This document shows positions 55,192-64,000 of a stretch of 64,000 bases of DNA, piece by piece (position 1 is the first letter of the stretch; each line of letters opens with the position of its first letter). The position numbers and the translations under genes were made by a program. Origin of the DNA: Periconia sp. R9002 (lineage: Eukaryota; Ascomycota; Dothideomycetes; Pleosporales; Periconiaceae); assembly GCA_023627715.1 (NCBI GenBank), contig JAMAHW010000088.1, positions 123,281 to 187,280 on the forward strand. Reading direction: 5' to 3'. Under the pieces are notes generated by a model. It worked only from the letters and a program-made list of their open reading frames with translations. It was not told where the DNA came from and made no database searches.

Positions 55192-56640
55192 ATTTGAAAG
55201 CGAGTGGACCGGTTCCTTGGAAAGTAAGTGAAAAGAGCGTAGTGGTGGTTGGATGATTGTAGAGTTGGAACGAATGAATGAATGTGATGGTGAGTGATGT
55301 GGTTTGTGGGAGGTCAAGACGGCGGTTTATATACCTAATTGGTGCCCTAATGATCCATATCATGTTTTTCACAACATGGTTCGGGGGTGGGGGAGTTCCT
55401 GTCAAGTGTGCATCGTGGGGTGACCACTAAACTAAGTTTTCGAGAGTCACTTCACATGTCACTCCAGTCGCATATCGCACGGTGAGATTGCACGACACTG
55501 GAACCACTGCCAATAGGCTTACCAGTCCGCTATTGGCTAATCTCGTTGATCAGTATGGTGTTTGGGCGATCACATTCACGTTCGGAGCCTCGTTGTGTGG
55601 TTTCCGAAACTCGAGCACTGTATAGGAGCGTGATGTCGGGATATGAAAGCTCGGGAACATAGCGTACCAAGGCCTTTCTGATGAATCAGGTATTCAGGAT
55701 CTACGCCGTTCAATTTGATCCCTCGAAAGCTTCTGAGATTTCACATCCTGGCGTGCCAATAGAATTGAGTTTCCTAAGCTTGCAAGACGGTAGATACGCA
55801 GTCGCTAGAGCTAGCTGTCACGCTGGACAGGTGGCTGATATGAGACTCACCCAAGGGCGTGCTGAAGCACGTCCTTACTCTACCAAACACTGCCATACCT
55901 CGAGTCCTATTTCTATTCATGTTCTTTGCCCGTACACGCAATCTTTCGCGTTATCAAACCAGTAAAATGACACAGACAACGTGATATGCTCATTTAATGG
56001 GTCTGCTGACCTAGAGCATGGCATAGCCCGTTTGGTTATCGCCAAGAAAGTCATAACGGAACGCAAAGCTGAATCAACAAGCAAGCATTTTAAACTTGCA
56101 TACATCAACGTAGGGGAAATTGCTTACCTTCCGCGGACTATGCCGCAGCCGGCTTCTAATATGTTCAGTTTGATTCACGCTTGGTTGCTTTTGCCCTCGA
56201 AGAACTCTGCCATTCTTGGCTGCAGTTTGTATCGTGATTGAACTGGACTATGATAGCGGTCGAGGTAATTTTCTGTGTGAAAGCAACCTCTACCTTCACT
56301 GGTCTTGTTAGTTAAGGAGTGTGCAAGTGTTAATCTTGTTCCCACTACTTTAGATGTAAGGATAAAACGTGGGTAGATACGAATTGAGGATCCTCGATTT
56401 TTAAGTTTTAACACCAATCCATACACCCTCATACTGGCAAGGCTTCTGAGTCACACTTCCCTGTTAAATCCTTGAAGCTGAAAATAACTTAATACACATT
56501 TGTAGATGGTTTGCATAATGCACCGCTAAAACGTTACTTGTGGTCCTGCATAAAAATAAAACGATCTTATTCAGGCACAGGAGCGTGACGCTACGGAACA
56601 CGACGATTTAGGCTACCTAGTCTGAAAAGCATCCAATTAA
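55192..56640. other. GC-normal island, right part
   Basis: This contains the hydrophobin promoter. Frames at 55681-55965 and 55981-56241 show no family features. The change to AT-rich sequence is at about 56,640. Confidence 0.45.
55326..55333 (-). promoter_or_regulatory. TATA box of the hydrophobin gene
   Basis: On the minus strand this reads TATATAAA, about 135 bases upstream of the chosen ATG (55191). The position supports that ATG. Confidence 0.55.
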
Positions 56641-57910
56641 TTAGAGATTTCCTCTCTCTGCTCTTCTCTCTATAATACGCTAGAGGTCTAAAGGTCTATA
56701 CCCTATAGTGTTACTTCCCTATACGCAAACCTAGCCACTTAAATAGCGGCTCTGCGAAATTTTAGAATTTACTAATACAACTAGAGTATAATTATTTAAT
56801 TATAGCACTTCTATTAGATTAATTAAAAGTTATTCTAGTCTTATTTACCGCTATTAAAATCTTATATAGGTATCTTTTATTTATGGTTATAAATATTATA
56901 TAAAAGCTTCTATAAAAGTTTACTTATACGTTTTAGAAATAATAGTATAGTTTAATAAAGAAGGTGCTAGGGAATAAGTATTCTAATACACTAGTTAGTA
57001 TAGCTAATTTTAGATTAATATACTAGAATTATAACTAATAGAAGAAAGTAATTAGTAATTATTAAAGTAAAAATTTAATTTAGTATTACTTAGAGTTATA
57101 TATAATATAAGTTATTATACTACTTTTCTTTTTAAAAAGCTAGTATCCCTATTAGCTAAATTACTCTTAATAATTTTACCTAAGTTCTTATTTAAATTAT
57201 ATTAGATATCTATAGTTTAGTATTATAACTTTACTTTTAGATAAATTAGAAAGTTTTAATTACTTTTTTAGTATTAAATTAGTATTATATAATATAAAAA
57301 TATTAGTTAAAATTACTTACTAAGTTTAAAAAGTAAATTTAGCTAGTTTTTAGGTAAGTTAATTTAATAGTAAGCTAGGTATAAAAAAAGCGTAAATTTT
57401 AACTCTACTCTATAACTCCTATACTTTATAATAACTATAATACTTTTCTAAACTACTTTATACTTAACTACTACTTACTTTACTTAATTTATCCTACTTT
57501 TCTATTTTTTTTTTTTTACTTTAAACTTAATTTAAACCTTTTATTTACTTTTTTTACTACGAAATTCTACTTAAATACTTTATAATACTATCTTCTACTT
57601 TAAAGTATATTACGTATATAGTTAAAGTATAGGCTTTCTCTCTTACGTATTCTAACTTTTTAAAATCTTAAGCTAAATTTTCTAGTATATAAAATTTTTC
57701 TACTATAGAATCTACGTACTTTATATTTAAAAAAGCTTAGAAAAAAAAAAGTAAAAAAAGCGTAATATACTTATTAAATAGATTCTCTACTTTTTTTCTA
57801 CACTACTAGCTATTTTTTAGGTTATTTACTAGTAGGTTATCTTTTATATTACTACTAGTAAAACTTTTTTTAAGTTTTACTAAGTAGCTAATTTAAAAAA
57901 GTACTTTTAT
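56640..57910. repeat. AT-rich, RIP-like block 2
   Basis: TA-rich sequence with no CpG and no open frame. It is probably a decayed transposon that I cannot assign. A T-rich tract lies at about 57,505-57,520. Confidence 0.8.
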
Positions 57911-59758
57911 TAACGTGTTTTATAAGTAAGCTAGTAACCTAAGTAAGTTAGTAATATTAAACTAGTGTACTACCTATGTAATATTATTATGTAATATTTT
58001 AACTATAATAATACTAAAAAATATATACTAAAGTAGATATATAGCTTACTATTTTTAATATAAAAGCGTAACGTATATAAAGTATTAACTAAGCTATAAT
58101 AATATATAATATACCTAAAAGTATACTTATTAACTAATACGCTAAAAAGTATATATAATATAACTATAAGGTAAACTTAAAGTACTTAATAAGACTAGAA
58201 AAAGAGGCTATAGTTTAAAAAGTTCTTAAGCTATTTAAATAAAAGATTACGCCCTTAAAGTCTATTATATAAGAAATAGTAAATAAACTTTTTAGATTAT
58301 AAAGTAGTAACCCTATTAGTAAAAACTAGGTTAATAACTTTATAAAGTAAACTTTTAAGCTCTAAAAGCGCTAAAGCTATTTATATAACTATTAGTAAGC
58401 TACTTATAAAAATCTTATAGCTATTAAGTACTAGTTTAAGTTAATATAGAAGATAAAATAAAAATAGAGAATTATAGATACTAATATCTATAACTTTAAT
58501 AAAACTAAGTTTATAATAAATGAAATTTTATTATAGATAGTAATTACTAGTTTAGAAGTAGCTAGGAAAAAAAAATCTAGCTAAATTACTATAAGTAGGT
58601 TACTATTATCTAAGGCGTTATAGCTATAGGTTACTTATTTCTATTTTTTATTATCTTTATAGATAGTATACTTATTAATATTTAGTTTAAAGACCTACTA
58701 TATAATTAGATTTTTAAAGTAAGCTTTAATAGCTAAATAAATAACTAGTTTACTTTTGCTTAGTTAGAATACTTTAATAAGTATATAAAGTTAAGCGCTA
58801 TAGATACGTACTAGCTACTTATAATTAATAGATATAAAAGCTATAGCTTACTTAAATTCTAGAATTTTTATATAGAGAAGAATATTATTTTTTACTATAT
58901 ACCTCTATATTTATTATACTTACTATAACTTTTTAATATTAGTTACTTTACATAATTAAAGCATAGATATAGTAACTAGATATTAGCTTTAGTATATAAC
59001 TATATATATTTTATAAGTAAAAAAATCCTTTTTTAAAGTATTTAAGCTAGCTTTTAAATAGTTTTTAATAGTAGAGAATATTAAGATAGGCTTTAGAAGT
59101 GCTAGGCTAGTTTTATATAACTTAGAAGCTATTCTATTAAAGCTTAATATAAAGTTATAGACTCTAGTACTATTATTACTAGTATAGAACGTATAGAAGG
59201 CGTAAATACTATATAATATATATAAGATTAAAGTATAGTTTACGTTTATTTAATAAAAAGTTTAAAACTATTATAGGTCTTTTATAAGCTTATTAGATAA
59301 AAAAATTAATTAGCTAAGTAAAAGCGTATAGTAGATTATATATAATATAGTATTATTATAGAAAGAATAAGTATATATATAAAGTATAATTAATAAGCTT
59401 ATAAAGTATTAGTTAAAGAAATAAAGGTATATTTAAATAAAAGAAACTCTAATAGTAGAAAAAGTATAAAACTTAATTACTAAAAAAAAGAATAGAAAGT
59501 ATAATACTAGTAAAAAGCTTACGCCTAAAGTATATAGCGTAAAGTACTATAAGTATTATAGTAAGAAAAGATATAACTCTTATACCTATAAAGTAGAAAT
59601 AGATAATACTAAAGATAGTAATAAGTCTAAAAAATAAATTAGTTTAGTAGGATTTTTAATAAACGCGTTGCGTATTATATAATAATATTTTATAGGTAGT
59701 GCGCTAGTTTAGTGTTACTAACTTACTTAGGCTACTAGCTTATTATTAAAATACGTTA
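57911..59758 (+). mobile_element. RIP-degraded Fot1/pogo-like transposon with TIRs and TA duplications
   Basis: The left end (ACGTGTTTTATAAGTAAGC..., from 57913) and the complement of the right end (ACGTATTTTAATAATAAGC..., to 59756) match over about 85 bases. TA flanks both (57911-57912, 59757-59758). Length 1844 bases fits Fot1-type elements. The plus strand carries a broken DDE-1 transposase: NIYNFNKTKF (near 58,485) corresponds to the family's N-x-Y-N-x-D-E-T-G-F, and a C-terminal KYYKYYSKKRYNSYTYK-type segment (near 59,540-59,600) corresponds to a C-x-x-C-x-x-x-G-H-x-x-x-x-C knuckle with Cys changed to Tyr and Glu to Lys. Many in-frame TAA/TAG stops interrupt it. It is inactive. Confidence 0.82.
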
Positions 59759-60480
59759 TAACTAGATTTATAATAACTATAACTATAATACTTAAATAAA
59801 AGTCTAATTTTTTTTTAAATATATAATATTTAGCCTTAAAAGCTTATTAAGAATCTAAAATTATTTAAAAAAAAATTAAGAAGAGTTATAAAAAGATCTG
59901 AAAGAATACTAAGAAAATATTATACTAGGGTAATTAGTCTTTTTAAAAATCTTTCTTTTATAATTACTATTACTTTTTCTTTTTTTTTTATATACTTTAG
60001 CTCTTTATAAAGAAGCTAAAGGTATTTATAATAATATTAGTAGTAATACTAATATTATTAGTAATAGTAAAAAAAAAAAAAAGTATTTACCTTTTTTTTT
60101 TCTTACTTATTACGCTAGTATAGAGAGCTAGTTTAGAAAGATAACTATATAGCTAGTAGTATAAAAATTTAGTATTAGTATAGTATATATATTTATTATA
60201 TTTAATATTATAATAGTATATAAAGAGTAGTACTTAGTAGTATAGCTTTTTTTCTTACTAAGTAAAGGTAGTATATAGGAGAAGCTCTTTTTTTAATAGG
60301 AAAGTATATTAGATTTACTCTTTTATAGTGTACTTATTATTTTTTTAACTAGTAGATTACTAGTATTAATTAGTACCTATATTTACTATCTTTAATTTAA
60401 CCCTTATATTAGTATAGGAAGTACTTATTATAACTATAAGTAACTGCCTTCTTTAACTAAACTGTTAAAGATAGGCTAGT
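59759..60480. repeat. AT-rich RIP-like sequence right of the pogo relic
   Basis: Continuation of AT-rich sequence with A and T homopolymers (for example 60069-60082) and no open frame. Origin not recognised. Confidence 0.7.
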
Positions 60481-60489
60481 AGAGGGATT

Positions 60490-61000
60490 GTTATGTTGCA
60501 AACTGATATTAGACTAGTACCTTAGGAGGTTTATTTAAAGAGTATAAATGAACTAGATATGGACGGTAATAGTTGTAGAGTAAACTAAAGGTAGATTGTT
60601 ATCTAGAACTTGAGGTTAATTACAATATTCTAGGAGGAGTATTGCGCTTATCTATATACTATAATTGTCCTATAGATCTTATATGTCCTATAGATGCTAA
60701 GACACATGTTCCTTTAAGATCTCTAGGATCTCTAGGACGTCACGTGCTAGTTACGTAACCGCTAGACTAGTGGCTTAGCTAGTGATAATGAGGGGCTTAT
60801 AGTGCGTTAATACCCTATTATTCTTAAACGCCGTAACTCCTACTTTTAGGTTTATAACACTATTCTCCCTTTCCTGCGCTTATGTCCTTATAAGTAGTAC
60901 TAATACTTTCCTATAGTACTATTTACTGTTATCTCTGCGGTAATCGCATTAATTCTAAGAGCGTTTTCGTTATAGTTACCTATGCCTGTTGTTATAAGTA
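60490..61000. repeat. Possible LTR of the gypsy element
   Basis: Composition rises here and a CACGTG palindrome occurs at about 60,742. It lies downstream of the minus-strand pol relic, where a 3' LTR would be. I found no second copy inside the window and no clean TG...CA ends, so this is positional inference. Confidence 0.3.
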
Positions 61001-61089
61001 AAAGCTAGGGTGTAAGATATTGTTATTATTAAAGAAGTGTGGTTAATATTATATAGCTAGTGTTAACTGTGTTCCCCGCGAGATTCTAT

Positions 61090-61430
61090 TGCTAGATTTC
61101 TTAAAAATTAATCGCAAGCTTGCTAAGCTTAAGTCTAAAGAGTAAACTACTAAAGTGTTGCTAGAGACTGATTTAGTAGCCTTAGATATAGTTAATTCTT
61201 ATATCTGTGTTTGTTACGCGAAGCTCTTACGGCTTTAAAAATAAAGGAAACTTCTAAAGGAGCGTAAGCAGAAGTTATTTGATAGTAGTGTAAAGGATAT
61301 AGAAGAACTAGAAAAGCTGGAAGCGTTAGAAGTAATGAACTAGGATTTAGTGGCGGCGAATCTGGAGGCTTCTGCTGAGGTAGAAGTAGTGGATTAGTCT
61401 ATCTTTTGGCCTGAGAATATAGTGTCTTCT
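61090..61430 (+). pseudogene. Broken coiled-coil ORF next to a retrotransposon
   Basis: The plus strand reads, with stops, INRKLAKLKSKE, then KERKQKLFDSSVKDIEELEK and LEALEVMN. This resembles the charged coiled-coil that follows a cysteine cluster in proteins often seen beside fungal LTR retrotransposons. Stops at CAG/CAA/TGG-like positions fit RIP. Orientation is opposite to the pol relic. Function unknown. Confidence 0.4.
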
Positions 61431-61649
61431 GCTAGAGGAGGGTTGAGTTCTTGCTCTTAATTTGTAAGTTTCCTAAGTTCTTCTTTGCTTTTTCTTTTTA
61501 TTTAATATAGCTCTCTTATATCCCTAATTTTTGTGTAGCTAAAGATGTTATAGCGTAGTTCTTTCTTAGCCTTCTTAAGTATTGTTTTGCAGTTTGTTAG
61601 GTTACTCTTAAGTTCTTATATGTTGTCTTCCTTAGGGTATCCTTTCTAC

Positions 61650-63950
61650 TTAACTAACTATTCTTATAGAAACTAGTTGTCTAGGAAGTCTTCTCGGCCG
61701 ATTTCTCTATAATTAAGAATGGCTTTAACTTTAAATTTGTTTTCTTCTTGTAGTTAGTACTAAAATATTTTTTATAACGGTGTTTTAGGGTCTGCTAGTT
61801 CTAGCATGCTAATATAGAACCTAGGGTGTATTCTAGCGTCTTTAGGTAGATCTAATAGAAAGTTTACTAGTCTACTTTGTGCTTTAATTAAAAACGGTCC
61901 GACCTTAATATAATTAAGTCCCTTATTTGGTCATTTTGTTCTAAGGTTCTTTATTTTTAAATATACTTTATCCCTCTTTTTTAGCTGAGGTGCCGTTTTT
62001 CTTTTCTTATTAATATATAAAATTTGTCGCTGTTAAGCTTATTGTAACGTTTCTTGTAAATGTTTATATATTTTTTGTATTTCTTTTATGTCGCGTATTG
62101 CTTTCTCTAATTACGTGTGTAGTAGATTTCTTTTAAAGAGATTTGGGTGTTTTCTATAGTATAGGTAGAATAGCAATTCTTCTGTTGTTTCTAATTTACT
62201 GTTGTTAAATACTATCTATACTATAGGTAGTAATAAGACCTAATTATTTTGCTAGTCGTTATAGTATAATTTTAAGTAAGCTTTTAGCGTTCTGTTTGTT
62301 CTTTCTATTTGTCTATTTATTTCTAGATAAAATAATGTTAATAATTTTCTTTGTATTCTAATAGATGCTGTAAACGTGTTCTAATAGTTAGATGTAAATA
62401 GTTTATCTCTGTCGCTAACGATTATTCTTAGTATACTATAATGTCTAAATATGCAGTCTTTTATAATTTCTCTAAGTTGCGTTGCTAAGAAATTCTTTCT
62501 AAATAGTATAAATTTAGCGTACTTAATTTATCTATAAATTACGTTACAAATTACGTTATATTAGAATCCTATAATAGGGTTTTTAGATTCTAGTAGGTCT
62601 GTGATAAAGTCTATTGCGATATCTTCCTATGGTTTGTTTGGTATAGGTATAGGTTGTGATTTACTATAGGGTGCGTGTGTAGCGTGTTTATTTTATTAAT
62701 ATAGTATATACTTATTAATGTATCGTTTAACCTTTTCTTTTATGTTATTAAATCTGTAGTTCTGTTAGATTAGTTCTATTATTCTAGTAATTCTAGGATA
62801 TCTATGTGTTGGATTATTATGGTGTTGCTAAATAATAGTTTCTTGTAGTTTATTTAGTACACTTACTGTAACTTTTATTATTATATAGATTTCTTTAGAA
62901 GGTCCTATTAATCCATCTTTGTTAACTTATAGGATTAGGAATTCCTTATTCATCTTTATTCTAATAACATTGTGTTTTCGGCTAAGGGCGTTAGCCCTAC
63001 TATTATCTTTTCTAGGTGTATAGATAATCTTAAATTTATATTGTCCTAATAGTTCTAACTATTATACTTGTCGTCAGTTTAATTTCTTTATTATAGTGAA
63101 GTACGTAAGGTTCTTATAGTTTATAAAGATTATAAGCTCTAAGTAACTTTCTGCGTATACTCTCTAATATTTAAGTACGTTAACTATTGCTAATAGTTCT
63201 TTGTTATGCACGTCGTATCGTTCTTCTAGTCCTAAAAACTTTCTTAAGTAATAAGCTACTAGGTACTATTTCCTATTTCTTTTTTATAAGGCTACTACTC
63301 TTTCTATAAGATCTAATATATTAGTTTTAATCCTTAGAGGTTCTCCGCTTTAGAAAGTAATAAGGGTTGGTTCCTTAATACATACTTTCTTTAGTACTTT
63401 GAATACCTCCTATTAGCTCTCGCCCTATCTCTATAATACTTCCTTTCGTGTTAGTCTTAAGAGTGGTAACGTAATTCTTACGAAGTTTCTTATAAACTAT
63501 TAATTAAAGTTTATAAATCCTAGGAATGACTATACGTCTTTAACGTTCTTTAGTGTCTTCTATTCCTTAATCGTCTAGATTTTCTTTTTGCTAATTTGTA
63601 CTCCATTAATTCCTATAATGTATTCTAGGAACTTAACTTCTTTTTTGTAGAATTTACATTTCTCTGGTTTAAGCTCTATGCTATATTTTTTTAATCTTTT
63701 TAGTACTTCTTGTATATAGTGTATGTGCTTAGCCTTGTTGTCTAAGTAGATTAGTATATCGTCTAGGTATACAACTATAAAGTTGTCTAAGTATTCTTAT
63801 AGTGCGTTATTAATTATTGCTTAACATATCACTAGGGCGTTAGTTAGGCTAAACGGCATCACTATATATTCAAAGTGTCTATATCTAGTTCTAAAGGCCG
63901 TCTTCCATTCTTCGCCCTTCTTCATCCTATCAAATCAGACGTAAATGGGA
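61650..63950 (-). mobile_element. Ty3/gypsy retrotransposon pol relic (reverse transcriptase to integrase)
   Basis: Read on the minus strand from the right: [19 protein letters not shown] and VMPFSLTNA (63,830-63,935), then VYLDDILIY, the reverse-transcriptase catalytic box with both Asp intact (63,746-63,772). ELKPEKCKFYKKEVKFLEYI and VQSFLGFINF follow. Further left come an integrase core (EDIAIDFITDLLES near 62,590-62,625, then IIVSDRD, LEINRQIERTNRTLKAYL) and a C-terminal part (KVGPFLIK near 61,880-61,900; ARIHPRFYISMLELA). Order RT-RNaseH-integrase marks Ty3/gypsy. Numerous in-frame stops make it inactive. Beyond about 63,950 the match is unclear. Confidence 0.85.
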
Positions 63951-64000
63951 TTATGAGTATAATCCCTTTGAATACGGCTCGTGCACTCTGAACGACAGGG

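Noticed and set aside
55681..56241. Two plus-strand frames in the GC-normal island
   Set aside because: No family features; amino-acid composition looks random and no splice partners found.

Overview
This window is nuclear DNA of a filamentous ascomycete (Pezizomycotina). The evidence is genes split by many 48-69 nt GT-AG introns with CTAAC/CTGAC-like branch sites, a fungal set of families (ErdS, CYP53, AflY/questin oxidase, GH79, hydrophobin, COX17, RanGAP, Alg6, Gar2), and AT-rich blocks full of transposon relics carrying the C-to-T/G-to-A stop-codon pattern of RIP. Two nearly identical 127-129 nt introns in one gene resemble introner-like elements, best known from Dothideomycetes, so that class is my tentative placement.

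Layout. 1-7 kb: an unknown gene, a small two-helix membrane protein with microsatellite-encoded tail, a membrane-anchored Hsp70/actin-fold-like protein, a weak open frame, and an F-box/2EXR-like protein. 7-13.8 kb: an unusually long gene-free divergent intergenic region leading to a bHLH transcription factor (13.8-15.6 kb). 15.6-18.9 kb: no gene seen, with one 10-N assembly gap next to a G24 tract. 18.9-35.2 kb: a run of six minus-strand genes: NTF2-like protein with a repeated short motif, MFS transporter, AspRS-DUF2156 fusion (ErdS, tRNA-dependent sterol aspartylation), AflY/questin-oxidase-like enzyme, alpha-tubulin, CYP53-type P450. 36-47.4 kb: housekeeping genes (Gar2-like nucleolin, Alg6, COX17, RanGAP, MscS-type EF-hand channel), several in divergent pairs. 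48.7-50.5 kb: a secreted GH79 glycosidase.

50.8-64 kb: AT-rich, transposon-dominated sequence. It holds a 1.57 kb element with about 110 bp inverted repeats, a GC-normal island (53.1-56.6 kb) carrying a small hydrophobin gene, a RIP-ruined Fot1/pogo-like DNA transposon with TIRs and TA duplications (57.9-59.8 kb), and a minus-strand Ty3/gypsy pol relic (integrase to reverse transcriptase) reaching the right part of the window.

The genes do not form one pathway. Most are single-copy cell functions: nuclear transport, ribosome biogenesis, N-glycosylation, cytochrome oxidase assembly, microtubules, ER calcium/osmotic response. They sit beside a repeat-rich compartment holding surface and secreted proteins. 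The most unusual signals are the introner-like intron pair and the ErdS gene. All exon boundaries were worked out by hand from splice consensus and reading-frame phase. No tRNA, rRNA or CRISPR array was recognised.
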